In this document: in pieces, positions 1-12,887 of the stretch
Numbering within the stretch: the stretch's first letter is position 1
Layout: each line of letters begins with the position of its first letter
From: Parelaphostrongylus tenuis
Lineage: Eukaryota > Nematoda > Chromadorea > Rhabditida > Metastrongylidae
Assembly (NCBI GenBank): GCA_019055375.1
Contig: JAHQIW010002088.1
Location: 1 to 64,000, forward strand
DNA: 64,000 nt
Reading direction: 5' to 3'
Translations under genes and position numbers: made by a program
Notes under the pieces: generated by a model
What the model was told of the DNA's origin: nothing
Databases searched by the model: none
What the model saw: the letters and a program-made list of their open reading frames with translations, nothing else

Positions 1-156
1 TCGACACAGTTTGATCAACAGCGACAAGAAAGCACAAGCACGCTGAGGTTATTTCAGAAAAGCGGAAAAATAGAAGAAAACTCCTCGGTGGAAGTTCATA
101 GCGGCTAGAATTCTAAGGTATCCACATATTACTGCGTATAGTGAGTGTAGATTGTA

Positions 157-751
157 TTAGTACCTGAGGACTTTTCGGCCGCGGCGCGATCGTAATCTTC
201 TTGTCCTCGAGCTGCTTCGCGATCTACGAAGTGATCGTCGGCTTCGCGATCTGCTTCTACTGCTTCTTTGGTGTTGGCGCATCCTGCTGCGTCGGGCTGA
301 AAAGAGGAGTATTCATGAAAATGCTTTTGGAAATAAATATTAATATTGTATAATATAATATGGAAATATCATTTTAACTGGAGCTATATGTGGAATTTTT
401 GAAGCAAAACTTTAGGAATATAGGGCAGGGCAGATATCTCGGCAACAACAATGAGATTTCGCTTATCGCAGTAAACGAACAAGACTAAGGGTGCGAGTGC
501 TGGAACACTACGATGGCACTCAGCATAGTCCAGTGCTATTTGATAGAAGTTCTCACAGCAATGCAACTCATGTCTTGCTTCAATGAATTTCAGATCCCGA
601 TCCATAATGTCTGTTAGGACTCACACGATCGCGTCCGTCGGCTACGTGATCGACGTGTTCGTCGGCTCAACGACCGCAACGACCGCGAGTGATAGCGGCG
701 ACTCCGACTTCTTCTGCTACGGCCTCGGCTTCGACTGCGTCTGCTGGGCAT
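157..751 (-). CDS. RS-domain (Arg/Ser-rich) protein, two 3' exons
   Basis: Two minus-strand exons (751-625 and 296-157) join in frame to give about 88 residues dominated by RS/SR dipeptides and ending at TAA (159-157). The donor is GTGAGT (rc of 619-624) and the acceptor TTTTCAG (rc of 297-303). The junction splits one Ser codon and keeps the RS frame on both sides, which is strong evidence for real splicing. RS domains occur in SR splicing factors and related nuclear RNA-processing proteins, where they are phosphorylated and mediate protein contacts. No RRM is visible upstream; a mariner relic lies at about 900-1500. An ATG sits at 751-749, but it may equally be internal to an exon whose acceptor is CCCAG just downstream. 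So this is either the C-terminal part of a larger SR protein or a small or broken RS gene. I cannot name the family member. Confidence 0.55.
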
Positions 752-899
752 GTTGGCAAATGAATTATACTTTACCACATTCCTATATATTTATACACCT
801 ATAACCCGTATCAAAACAAGCAAATCAAAACAACCTTATCACTCCTATACAACGGCAAATAAATTTCGATTTCTCACGTTTTCGTGAAAAACATCACGG

Positions 900-1500
900 T
901 TACTATCGTGATAAAGATCATTTCGATTTCTCAATCAGGTCTTACGGTATGGGTTGTTGCTAGGACACAAAATACTCTGCATTGTCTTGCTGAAGCAAAG
1001 CGCGCTTTCGACGAACAAGTTTTGGTTACTTCTTGGCCAACTTGTAAACTCGATCCAGCTGCTCGCCGTAAAAATCGGCGTTGATGAATTTGCCATTCGG
1101 AACAGTTCAAATGCAAAGTCCTTCGAAATATCACCAAACGCAAATCATCGTTGATTCGACGAGCAGCATCAGCGTGCGGCAACGCAATTTATCTGTAATC
1201 TGTTCAGATAGCGAGGATGCGCGACATTGAATCTTTGCAACTTCTCGTGTACTTTTGAGAGGATCATCTACAATGATTGTCTTTTTCATGACTACTGATC
1301 TACAAAAGTAATTGGGGTTCATGCGCAGTCACAATGCGTTCCTTTCACAAAACCTGCCGAACCACTACTCTACTTCGTTTTCAGCTTGTGAGCCAAATGT
1401 GTTCATGATGTTGCGAGTTGTCGCTGTTGCTTTGCAACTCACTTTGGACTCTCGGTCTGGAACCGAAACCTGCACCAACCAATCTTCTTTTGATAGCCTA
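900..1500 (-). pseudogene. mariner transposase relic
   Basis: Read on the minus strand, fragments in shifting frames follow the order of a mariner transposase. First comes an N-terminal helix-turn-helix stretch (KATATTRNIMNTFG-like, about 1440-1390, then a WFGRFCE-like motif). Next is the second DNA-binding segment (DDPLKSTREVAKIQ, about 1290-1240). Last is the catalytic-core segment (FINADFYGEQLDRVYKLAKK, about 1110-1030, then LLQQDNAEY). The final DN matches the second catalytic Asp block of the DDD family. Several frameshifts and in-frame stops exclude function. Terminal inverted repeats were not located. Confidence 0.75.
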
Positions 1501-1619
1501 CAGCAGAAGTATTATTTACAGGATGCAATAAGTCATCGGCAACAAAGCATAGAGCGAGAAATGCTCCTTAAAATGATATGTGGCACGACATTTATTTGAG
1601 AATATATTCCATTATTATA

Positions 1620-2240
1620 CGGCGTACTTAAGCAATTCATAAACCGTAGTCATTTTTCTATCAACCTTGATAGAATGTTTCCAAGTTCCATTCTCACAAA
1701 GCTATAGAAAGAGGCAGAGAGACTGAAATTATGTTCTTCACAGAAAAATTAAGTTTCCGGTTGAATATGCTTCTTACTAAAACCCAATGACTCTTTTTTT
1801 ATAGAAAATGCCTTTCTAAGAGTCTTACTGGTGATACTCCACATTCTTCTGACAATAATGTGCTCGTACATCTGAACTTCACTATGGAAATATCAGCAAA
1901 TCCGCTTTGAAGCTGAAGAAATGTGTTAACTGCTGCAAAGTCTGAACGTAATTACTCCCTACAGTATCCATGGTTTTGAAGAAAATGAGTAAGACCAAGT
2001 TTCATATGAAATATTTATTGTTGACATGAATAAACATAATAAATTAGCCAGGATTTATTGCACAATTTATTCTACTAGGACTGGACGAAACTTCAGCTAG
2101 AGGAAACAATTGAACCACTCTCTAACCATTAGTGTCTTTTGTAACAACTCGAAAGACCGACTTCCTTGAACCTCGGCATGCTAGTAATATAAAACTGTAA
2201 AAATGAGAAGAAAAGCTTGAGAACTAACCTTTATTCAAAG
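1620..2240. other. no recognisable feature
   Basis: AT-rich sequence with only short open frames. I see no domain, exon pair, RNA gene or repeat end in it. Confidence 0.5.
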
Positions 2241-2315
2241 CTTCACGAGGATGCTATCTTTTTTCTCCGATCGATTGCCATTCTTTTCGGTTGATGGGTT
2301 TTCTTGGTTGCTTGT

Positions 2316-2352
2316 GGGTGACGTTTCGGCAAATACGCCTTCTTGTTTCTTA
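2316..2352 (-). ncRNA. degenerate Penelope-type hammerhead-like motif
   Basis: On the minus strand the order AAGA-AGGC...GCC-GAAACGTCACCC resembles the motif seen intact at 13609-13645. Stem II is reduced to GGC/GCC and the CTGAAGA core is damaged. The same bases also sit in an open minus frame (about 2388-2240), so chance similarity is possible. Confidence 0.25.
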
Positions 2353-2719
2353 GTGTCTTTTTGATCCAGGCTTGAGTTTATGACTGAAACTAAATAGAAC
2401 TCAGTTTCAAATAACTAAAATGATTGCAATAATCTAAAAAGTGGATATTTGAAGACTCACAATCCTCGTCCTTTCTTGAATATTATCCGAAAAATGTGTG
2501 ATCGAAACAGTAGGACTTGATATCCTGCCAAAAGTCCAACGCAAACTTGTCCTTCTTCTTTAGCCAACTCTGCACCGGCCGGATGATCACTCGTTTTGTT
2601 CTTCGCGGGACTGCCACTAACAAAATGCTCATACATCGATTTTTCGCATTCAACCTGAAAATACCGTACACTTCCTCGCTTGCGAAAAACGTCCTCTACC
2701 TGGTAAGTGTTCACGATGA

Positions 2720-3660
2720 CGATTTCCCACGAATTTTGTTAAATTACATCACATTCAATGTTTAGTTGTCGATCGATCAGTCGTAAGCATTAAATCGCTA
2801 TCGTTGTGACAGATTCTTTGTCACAAAGCCGTACACCCTTTCTTTTTCGGACCTACACCGTCTAACTACTGACTGTAATAGAGCACTGAGAGCTCCTCAA
2901 CACATGAATTGTAAAATTCTGGAAGATCTGTACTCAACCAATATACAGAATCTTGACCAGTAAAAAAGGTGATTAAGCTTTGAGTTGGGATAGCCTCATA
3001 AGCTAACCCGATCACCTTTTCTGATTGATTTTTGAAATAATTAAAATTTCGAGCGAAAATCTAAGTGTTTGCCTTGTATTTCTGAACCCTGGTGTAAATA
3101 TTTTTATAAAGTGACTAATATTTCAGCAGATACCTTATCGGCAGGTGTCCCTCTAGGTGGAGATGCATTCAACTAACTCGGAGGCATCGAGTTTATGACA
3201 GTACAAACCTGACAAATACCAGAAGAAGAATAAAGATATTTTATATGGTTTTTAAAAAAGAGCACTCAAATATTACCTCGGTCATGTTGGCTCTTTTATC
3301 CGGTACTTTGACCTCGTTCATATAAGAAAGTGCGAAATGCTTGGGGTCAAAGGTCAGGTATCGTTAGCATTTTGCCCTCGACCAGCTATAACAGCTAGTG
3401 ACTTTACTACTAATATAAAATGTCAGTATTTGAGATCTTCCAACGAAAACGATAGGCCATAAAGGCTGAGCAAACAATCGTTTTCGTGAACCAAGGCAGC
3501 CTTACCCTATGAAGACCTTATGAAAAGAACTGGAAGAACAAAACTTCAGTGAGAAGGTTTACATAAAGATTTGTGTAAGTTTTGCAAAATGGTGCATGCA
3601 CAACAAAGCTCTGTCAAAGGCTTATGTTTGCTGAATCATTGTTATAAACCATAAATTTCT
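2720..3660. other. non-coding, no gene seen
   Basis: Short frames only. One imperfect inverted repeat (about 2968-3021; arms AAAAGGTGAT and ATCACCTTTT) is visible. Nothing else was recognised. Confidence 0.45.
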
Positions 3661-3794
3661 GATTATCAAAGACCTCCCTCTAGGTGCAATCACCATCCTT
3701 AGACAACTTTGATAACAGATTGAGTTTCCCTTCAGTTCCGCCGGAGATATTGGGTTCAGTAAAGAGAAACATTAATATCACGGTTACATATTTG

Positions 3795-4110
3795 ATAAAA
3801 AGGATAAAGGATGAAGCTCTTGGCGTTGATCAATTCCGAGAGAGGCGCTATGCATTAGTCTCCAATTTTTTAACATCGTTTGAGGTGATTGAATGCATAT
3901 CTGGCCTTTACAATGACTCGCTGTGTCCTCCCGATGTATCGAGTCAGTGCTGCTTATTCTCCCAGACAAGTCTGAGACCAGTCTGATACCAATTTACAGA
4001 CCCCGAAGGGATGGATGGCTTGCTGAGCCATGAGAGCAAGATCGCACCATCGACCACGTGTGCGACGCAGAGCACCTCTAACTACTACACCACATGCTCT
4101 CGTATTTCCA
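3795..4110 (-). repeat. tRNA-derived SINE, copy A
   Basis: On the minus strand the head reads GTGGTGTAGTAGTTAGAGGTG (box A-like), followed by a degenerate box B (GGTGCGATCTT). It continues into a body (GGTATCAGACTGGTCTCAGA, then TGAGTCATTGTAAAGGCC in another copy's form) and ends near TTCATCCTTTATCC. Related copies are at 28225-28425, 32705-32930 and 56447-56755, with a 3' piece at about 23640-23720. This copy lies just 3' of the decayed kinase, in the same relative position as the 56447 copy, so it was inserted before the segmental duplication. Confidence 0.75.
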
Positions 4111-4169
4111 CTACCCACGACAAATGACTATTTTGCTTCACGTCATAGACTATCAACGGAAATCTTTCT

Positions 4170-6545
4170 GCCCATTAAATACAGAACAACTTACCAGCTT
4201 TTTCACTTGTGCATTGGAATAAACCATCCCATACTTCTATTCCACTGGTGAAGATTTCGTATACCATCATAGCGTAACTGTACACGTCCGTCTTCAACAT
4301 AAATGTGAACGTGCTGATCGTCTCCGGTGCTACCCATCTAACTGCTAACTTTCGTTCAGTGAGTGCCCAATCTTGATAGTCCAAAATCACTGATTTTAAC
4401 CTGGAATCACATGGTGATACTACTTTTAGCATATCGCATCACAGACCGATCGGTTACTGTGGCTTAGATATTGCTTAACACATTACATACCACTTTATCA
4501 TGTGAATAGAGACAATTACGTGCTGCAAGATCCATATGAATACAATTCTGGCTGTGAATATACTAGACTTCTTGTGCGATCCTTCACACATTGACATTCT
4601 CTCAGACACACTGACTGCATCTTCACTAGTTTTTAGATGAACATTGAGAGATCCGCCTTGAATATTATTTATTGTTGAGAAGATCCACTAATAACCAGTA
4701 ATTCTGAGATTGAGTGGCACCTTCAGAACGCAAAAAACCTCCATTCAAAGTCGAAACAAGTGCTCAGCAAGTCCGAAAAGATTACGCCGTTGATACTAGA
4801 AATAGAGAGAGGTGTTAGAATGTGCCCATGAAGCTGAAAAGATTCTCATTGAGAAATAATAAGATAAGAAACAAATGCAACAATCTTAAATACAGTGTTA
4901 TTTTCGCTCTCAGGATTTCCATTCAGAGGCACAATTGAAGAATAACCTATGCCACGACAAAACTATATGTACCTTTCCTACGGAGAAGAAAAAATGAATA
5001 TATTGAGATTATTCGCGTTGTTCTAGCGAAAGGAATACACTAAGTGCGTTTGGCGTGTAAAGAGACTGAGTAGAAAATAAGTTGGCGCTCGCTGAGTACG
5101 ACAATTTGAAGTTCTTTAGTGGAGCGACTAAGTTAGCGTTTTCCCTTCTTTAGGCAACTATATTATAGATTCGTAGCTTATTGGTGATGTAGGAGCAGTT
5201 TTAGAACTGTGAGCAGCAATCAAACCACAGACATGATGCGTGGGAGTGGAGAACGCTCCATTACCAGTGAGTACATAGACACTACTTTACGACTTTTTAC
5301 ATATATTGTGTACAATAAAGAATGTTAACTACTCGTCTATGTATAACTATATCTAGCCTCAAAATAACCATTCAGCGCTAAATGATATTCTATTAGTCTT
5401 TGGCTTGCGCCGGTGAGAACCAGGACGGTGACCACGTAGTTGAACGGGAAAGCGGTGATGATAGTGACCGTTTACGATCAAGTTGATTTTGATAACCATC
5501 AGTTCAAGTCTTCACTTCTTTACACAGCAGCTTTTGATCGCTGGCAGTACTGATCGAAACTAACCTTCAGCGAGTTCTAATCTAATATGGAGCGGTTATT
5601 CATCAACCGCAATACCATAAGGCCTAACGACATTTCGATGTTTAAAGTTTTGTAGAAGTCTCGCTTCTCTCATCATCTCCTTGATCTTTGCCTTGCTCAT
5701 ATCACCTGTCCCTTTTGTATGAAGAAAAAGATTCGATGGTAATAGTTTTCTTCAAATTTGGGTCTACTATCTAGCATAACAATTTTATGGCAATTTGTAG
5801 GGTGCGTTGTTTTCTTTGTATGGTTCCCTCACGAAATTCACCATATTCGCCTTGACCAAGAAGTTTCCTTCTTGAACGTCGCTATGCAAAAATTCCCATC
5901 ATTGCCGAGAGATTGGAGTTTTTAGATTAAATTTGTCTATATAATAAACATTCTAGTTTGATTAGAAAGGTAACAATCCTACTTGTTGGTTTCGAAACAC
6001 TGACCCTGCTTAAGTATTCAGGATTTTTTTGATAGTATTCTACTAGTTCCTCCAACGTATTAAAGGGCTTAGAAATTTCGATCAAATATATCGATGATAG
6101 TCGTCGAACGATGACATTTTTTATCTGCATATACGAATAAATTCGATACTATGTTGCTTAAACGGTAGACGCTCTTGATATCGAGGATTCACTTCCTTAT
6201 GAATCGATCGACACCGATTATTCAAAAAATCTGAGAGTGCACAACTGTCGAAAAATTCTTCTCGGAATATTTCCCATCATGTGACCTCTTCCTTTTGAAA
6301 AGTCACCGGCTTTTTCTGTATGATTTCATTATTGTTCAAAGTTTAATAAACATTTTCTGCATTACTAGCTTTTTACTCCTGTCAAGTGATGATGAGGGGC
6401 TTAGCTCCGATGAAAAGCTGTCAAAAGATTTCCCTAGCTCATTTATGATACAAATTCCTTATTTTTATGCGCCAAGATCATTCAAGTTTGCTTTCGAGGC
6501 AAAGCTATTCGAAATGGTTATAACCGAAAAAATCGGTAATATCTT
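4170..6545 (-). pseudogene. FER-like SH2 tyrosine kinase pseudogene (copy 1)
   Basis: Minus-strand fragments follow the order SH2 then kinase. The SH2 C-terminal half is VIVRRLSS..FNTLEELVEYYQKNP (about 6110-6020). The kinase glycine loop is LLGQGEYGE (about 5860-5830), followed by an AIK lysine segment. A KIKEMMREARLLQNFKHRNV block (about 5700-5630) and the hinge (AVDE..PL) lead to a donor AAG|GTTAGTTTC near 5573-5565. The catalytic loop is CIHMDLAARNCLYSH (about 4550), then SDFGLSRLG, WVAPET and KTDVYSYAMMVYEIF (about 4400-4240). The HRD arginine is Met. There is a frameshift between DFG and APE, and stops in the N-lobe. The SH2-kinase order and sequence fit the expanded FER-like cytoplasmic kinases of nematodes. 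Partner copy: 54108-56440 (plus). Confidence 0.8.
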
Positions 6546-6549
6546 AGCT

Positions 6550-6620
6550 TTGTTCAGGTATTTTTAGTTACTTGAGAAATTTTCTTGTCGACTTCGGTGT
6601 CATGTGTAGTGGCTCTACCA
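6550..6620. repeat. about 65-bp dispersed repeat at duplication edge
   Basis: The sequence around AGAAATTTTCTTGTCGACTT recurs as its reverse complement at about 41250-41315 with few differences. It sits exactly where similarity between the two kinase copies stops, so it may mark a rearrangement or insertion point. No coding meaning recognised. Confidence 0.6.
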
Positions 6621-6639
6621 TTATGAAAAATATCTCGTT

Positions 6640-9600
6640 GGACAAATTTTAGTTGCTAGTACGGAAATAGTGAGAGTATTATGGTAATCTCAGCAAATGT
6701 TAGATTTGGGCGAGAAAAGTTTTGCGTTATACTCTGAAAGGAGGAAAAATAAACCAAACGAAGTTCCGAGATTCGTACAGCATAAAAAGAAGGGTCACAT
6801 AGCTGACTGAAAAAGAATTATAGAGTCGTACATAGTTGAATAAATTTTCCATCCAAAATTATGACTGAGCACCGTTTGTATGACTGTCTAAACAAACCGT
6901 AAAATTGTGTAATTTACTCTAAAGATTGAAAATGGTGATTGCATCAGGTCGGGTACGGTGTAGTTGAATTTTCGTAAAGAGTGCAAAGACAAGTACATCA
7001 ATAAAACTGTAAACTGCTTTGCATTCGTATACGCGCCTAGTTGAGAAAATCAAGGCCCAACAAGGCACTACATTAGGGAACCATAGGGCGCAAAGATAGA
7101 AGGCATTGATTTTTTCAAATAAAAACCACTATCTTCATAGAACAACCCAAAAATTCAACGCGCAAACGTCTTGAAGCATTTTACCGAAATTTCAAGGATT
7201 CTCAAATGAATCAGAGAGAATGCCTTGTGATAACCTGTGACCTGGCGCGATATCGCAGGCGGATTATTGACCTGACGCTTGAACATTTCTTACTCATCCA
7301 AGGGCCTGTGACTTCGGGTTTTACCAATGAACTGAAAACTGGAAAAAAGGAATATTCCAAGGAAGATCTGCAAATTCTTTATGAAGTGAATGAATTCATA
7401 TATAAAGGTTTTTACCCGAGTTCATAAACGTGTTTGGCTGAGTAGATTGTATATGAGCTTAGCTTTTAGTTGACCTTAAGACTATAAAACCGTTAAAATG
7501 GCGGCCATCATTGAATAAATCTTTTTGCTAACAAATAGTTGCTTGTTCAAATCGAGAACATTGGTTCCGAATAATTTTTGTATTGTAAGATGCTTTAAAG
7601 TAGTGCTGTAAATTCTGCTTCTTTACCTTCTTGGAATGGTGAGTATATTCCGATCTTGAAGAGCTTAGGGATATCAGCAGTAAATTTTTAGAAGTAAATC
7701 TCAGCCTTAGCAGTCTCCATTGGCCAATGAATTATGAGCCGTTTCAGAGACGGTTCGGACGAGGGCGCATTTTTTCACTGTTGGAATGCGATAAAGAAGA
7801 GCTACATCATCACATTCACTCCATTTTAAATTAAAATGTTATTTGAATGCCACTTGAATTATCTACATGACATGCATTTCATTAAAATCTTCACTTAACA
7901 GCGACTCATAGGTTTCGTATCAGTGTTTCGCATTCTCCTGTAAATTTCACTTTATTCTCTATCATAAAAAATGATTAAACTTCCTAGATGATTGTTTTTG
8001 GCACGGTATCTTAGGCTATGTCAAACAGCATGAAAGCGTATTACACCTTGTTTTCTGCCCTCATACTTTTCAAACCCTAAGGGACGACGTGTACCAGCTG
8101 GAGGTACACGACTGTTTAAAGGATTTTCTCGCTGCATAAAAGTTTTGTTCTAAGTCTCTAGTATTTATTTGAAAGCTTAGGTTTTTGCGATTTATAAGAT
8201 TTGTTCAGTTATATAAAAAGTATAATAAAAATTATATTGCAGCAGCAAAAATAGAAATATGTTCCACACTCGATTCTCTTCATTTGATCGATTGAGGCCT
8301 CTATAAAGCTCTTCACTAAAGTTTTAAAAGCAATTGCGCAACAAAATGTTGAAAATTTTGATAATGTAATTGGTTTTTTTGAGAACTTGTCATAAAACGT
8401 TGAAAGACCGGAAAGAAGATTACTTTCAACGCCTAAAATGTTACCCTGCTGCTTGAATGTCATAGATGGTTTATTGGTAAATTTAGGTAAAGTTTATTAT
8501 TCAGAATTCTTTTCGTTACATATAGAATGGAACATTACAAGTGAATCTTTTACAAAGATTTTTTTAGTATAAAGAGTGTCTACTTTTCTTGAAATCCCTC
8601 ATTTTTTAGCGCTGATACCACGCCCATGTAGAAAAAAAAATAAACAAACCCTCAACCCGTACTTCGCATTTTATTGCTTGTCTTGCGAGAACGTAGATTA
8701 ATAGCACATTTTCTGTAACTACATATTTCTAATAGAGGTCTAAGTGGAGGTAATTTTGATATGCATCTCGAGTAATTGTAGGAAGAGCATGAGCTCATTA
8801 TTGCATATGACAGGGTACTTCACCTATCAGCACCCATACTCAAAAAAAGTATTTTTGCTCTTTCAAGACATTTTAGCAGTTTTTCGGTAGCTTAAGTCTC
8901 AGAAATTTGAGAGTTGTATTTTATTTTTTGGAAGGCCTTTGTATTACGCTGTAGCAGTGAAATAAAAATGTTAATCAACACTCAAGTACCTTTCGATGAG
9001 CGAAACTTCTCTTCAAAAAGTTCGTCAACTCTCCGATAGCACAAATCTGGCCAGATTTAATGGTTTTTTGGCTTTCTAAGAAATGTCTTTATTGCGCTGC
9101 AACACTGAGACGAAGATTGCTTTTCACATGCAGGCGTAGGCCTTACACCGTTATGTAAATGAATATTGTAGCATTGGCATCAAGCCGTCGTCGATCAAAA
9201 ACCAGTCGATAGCAGAAATCTCGAGAATGCAGTGGTGCGCTTGCCTATTGCAAAAATCTTTTTGCGAGCTATAGAAACAAGACTATAAATGTGTTGCGCA
9301 TATGAGTATTTTCCCTTAGACACGACTTTTCCCTCAGGTTTTCCCATCCATTCGATAAGACAAATCCAACAATTTCCAAGATATGCTTAATTTTCAAAAA
9401 AAAACCTTAAAGCGTCGTTACAGCTGAAAGAATAGTGAGCATTACATTTAGCGTGCCCATGCCACTTGTAAATTGCGCTGGGCGACCAATACGCCGCCGA
9501 GTGTGAAACTCAATAATCGTTTAGATGTCAAAGTGGATTAGAACGCCCTGCTCAAAAACCGAGCACAGCGTTGAGATCGCTGAAATTTGTGCTATGAAAT

Positions 9601-11290
9601 GGTTTTTGAGTGTCTGAATGAAAATTTCTGATCAGCGAATAAAATTTTAATTCACCTTTACAGAATAATATAAAAACCATTTGAAAAATAAAACACGACC
9701 TTCAGATTCCAGCATTCAAGCTGTCGAATAATTACTAAACCTGTAAGAGGAACGAAAAATGCCTCTTTTGAACATGGGTGCCGAAAGGAGGAAAGCAGCT
9801 GTAGATCAAACTGTGTCGATTTCAGATCCAGGAAGCGACGCACTCTTCCACCGCGCAACGCTCGAGGACAATTTGTGAAAGTCTGACCTGCTGAGAATTG
9901 ACAGTCTACTAACAAAACATCTACTAATAAAAATCTTGATCATATTGTTTGCTCCAACACAAAACTAAAAACGAGAATACTCAGTACCAGTGGTAGTTAC
10001 ATCAGTGCACAGTGAATGAAATTAATGAAGAAAGTGCGTAATTGCGTGAGTAAAGCTGACAAACGTCTACATCTAAAGTTTTGAAGTCGTGCAAATTAGT
10101 TCTTGGTAATTAAAGGTATTTCATACTATCAATTCCGATTTTCTTGTTCGTGAAGAATGCAGGAAATCAGGTTTGATACTTGAAAAGTGCGTACGAATGC
10201 GAACACGTTTGCATGCATACTAGATTCGAACCGTCTTTTCATGATGTGTATGAATTTTTGAGTTGATTTTGTTCGGTATCTTACCATAATCGTCCAATGA
10301 GGTAATCGAGCTAGTGTATGAAATCTCACAGAGTAAGAATCTATTAATTATGAACGTCTTATATTATAACCGAGCGTGCGCTACCTATAGGCCTAGGATA
10401 GCAAGTTCGGCCGTCATCAAAACCTCCAATACAATATTGCTTTTCTTCGTGGAAAGACAGGAACTTCTTAGCAATTGATGCCGTGCTTTCTCTACCAACA
10501 TTCAAGGGTGATGTAGAGAGTCAATTCCAAAATTTAATGCATCATAAAAAGCAGCTCCTTGTTGCCGTCTAATTGGTAGCAGAACTTCTACATTTTTGTT
10601 ATCAAGAGTTGTATTCCTTGAAACGTCTCATCTGTCAAACAAAAATTTACCTCTTCAATGTTACGAGTTCCTTTTTCCACATGGAACAAGTATAATTATC
10701 CTCATATTATTAGGTCGTTTCGTGGTTTTGGTAGTAGAGCGATATGCAGCAAATTTATCAAGCATAAGTGAATAAAACTGCATGATCTTGGTATCAGTTA
10801 TTTTCACATTTTCTTGCAAGCATTTTATTATGCAACTTGACTGTACTTGCTTGAAGATGGAACTGTTGTGCGAACAAATTTGCTAGCTACTAAATGCACG
10901 AATGGCGCATAAGGGAAATTGATAATGAACCGGGGCGCAAGTGGTTCAAATTTACCTATTATTATCTATTTTTCGCAAGTGGTGAGCAAGAGGTAACAAT
11001 CGTATGAAGAGTTTTTGTGGGCAAAAAATTTCCTTCACATTCCCTCCGAATAACAAAACAAAACTCATTTTTCGTTTACTCTCTTCACGAAAATTGTTGC
11101 CACATTGCGTCTGCCTTCCTGTTGTAATACACTTTTGGAACCTTGTATCCTAAGGATCCTGTTCTGACGTTTTCAAACATGCGATCTAGTCCATCTACGC
11201 GGTATCTGAAATGTCAAATTACGATGTCCTCGTTGTACTGTTGAATAGTTTAGTTGAGTTGACGCTCTTGATTTCTTTCTCCCTCTCTGC
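6640..11290. other. long stretch without recognisable genes
   Basis: AT-rich, with short open frames; the largest plus frame, about 73 codons at 7206-7427, has no recognisable domain. One perfect 8-bp hairpin (CGTGTACC/GGTACACG, 8088-8110) is visible. I found no splice-consistent exon series and no transposase motif. Confidence 0.5.
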
Positions 11291-11297
11291 CGTCCAA

Positions 11298-11395
11298 ATG
11301 AGACCAGATATTCTTTCACATTTCCACGATTGTCACAATTAAGGCTGATAATTCAATTAATGCGGTGGTATTGTATTACTATCTTATTCGTTCCC
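11298..11395. repeat. dispersed repeat, copy 1
   Basis: About 90 bp (ending CAATTAATGCGGTGGTATTG and its AT-rich continuation) recurs at 20747-20838, immediately left of the hammerhead-bearing element at 20842. Identity by eye is high with a few indels. It may be a piece of an unidentified element. Confidence 0.7.
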
Positions 11396-11559
11396 AAAAA
11401 AAAAGGTCGTCATCACTTTTTGAAAAATTGCAAATTATTGTTATGGTGTATGGCTCTAACACCGACAGCCTTATTCAAGGAATTGTTAAGATGGGTAACT
11501 AACTCAAAAAATGGTCCATATTTGCAGCATTTATGTTTTGAAAATACGCAGCTATGACA

Positions 11560-12880
11560 CTATTTGGCTTCGCTACTTTCTTACACTTAAATGAAAACTC
11601 AATCCGGTGCTATAAGGTTCGTCTTTCTTCCGACTAATAATGTAGAGCGACGAGCGTCAGAGTGGCGCTGTGTCCGCTTCGTTGTTGATGCTGTGCTGTA
11701 AGGGAGGAGCAGAGAGTCCAGTGGTTTGCTTGGATTAACAGAAACTCTACCAAGTTCGCTGTGACTTGTAGACGAACTCTGCTATACACAATGAGACTAG
11801 CGACTAAAGCTTGTCTGAAGTGACGTGGGTGGTTCGTTCAATGACACATGCATGGGAAATTCTCTTTGTTGCTGCTATAATAAAATTGTGCAAGCCATCA
11901 TGGTCATTATGCGTCACATATTTGGCAAACAATGTGATTGGAATGCTGGAAACTTTTTGAGATGCTAGGTAGCGAAAGGGAAATTGAATAGCGCACTTGT
12001 AATCTCAAGCGTTATTGCCGAGACCAACTTTGATTTTATCCCTTGCCACATGAAATAACTCGATTGCTGCCAAAACATAATAGAAATAGAAACAACATCG
12101 TGAATACTCAACATATAATATCCCCTTCATTACATAAAAGTCTCGTTTGTAATACGGTGAATTGAATAAACGCCGGTAGAGTCGCCGTCAGCAAGCGTCC
12201 ACTGTCTGCTGAATGAGCACTAGTCACTCAAAGAGCATCGTGTTTACCACTTTTTCTGTTTGCATAAAGTCCTTGTTTCTGAACGGAGTGCTAATGGATA
12301 TGATCGAATGTACTCCTGCACAGTAGGCATTCCAGAGAGTTTCTGGCAAATTAGGCGTGAGTCTATGTGAGTTGAAAATAAGCGATAAAGTCATTATAAT
12401 TTTAAGGTCATGTCTGTTATTTGGCAGATAAATGTAAAAGAGTTTTTTTTGCTGAACAAGGATTTTCCATTTTCCCTCAGCTATCATTCGAAAACTTAAA
12501 ACTCGACAGAATGCTATATTCACTTGCCTTTGAAAAAACTTTTCACGATATTTTAGCATTCAAAAGAAAATTATGTTTCACATGTGACGCACGTTTATTT
12601 TCACGTCTTCGTGAGTTGTCGTTCGTCTTATCGCAGGACAAAACTCTTTCATTAAACTGTTAATGATTGCTGGATAGCTTCAATCTTGGAAAATCTAGAA
12701 TTACCTGTGCTTTCTAAAAGGGTTTTTGCAGAATTATAGCAAAAAAAATTTTATGTTACACATATGCATATTTCTCGCAGGAGTGAGCTCTTACCACAAG
12801 TTATAATTATCCATTCGATAAGGTAAGCTTCAACGAGTCCAAGACTATGTATATTCTCTGAGAAGACCACTTCACTCCAG
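11560..12880. other. no recognisable feature
   Basis: Contains an open minus frame of about 111 codons (12559-12224) with no domain I recognise and no clear splice partners. It is probably a chance frame in AT-rich DNA. Nothing else seen. Confidence 0.4.
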
Positions 12881-12887
12881 TCACCTG

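Noticed and set aside
2240..2714. Possible two-exon minus gene (frame 2714-2457 plus 2388-2240)
   Set aside because: Exon phases do not join without a stop using the visible GT-AG sites, and part of the second frame overlaps a Penelope-type motif.
6295..6567. 90-codon plus frame
   Set aside because: Lies antisense to the 5' part of kinase pseudogene copy 1, and the corresponding region of copy 2 does not keep the frame open.
8088..8110. 8-bp perfect hairpin
   Set aside because: Short enough to occur by chance in this much sequence; no context.
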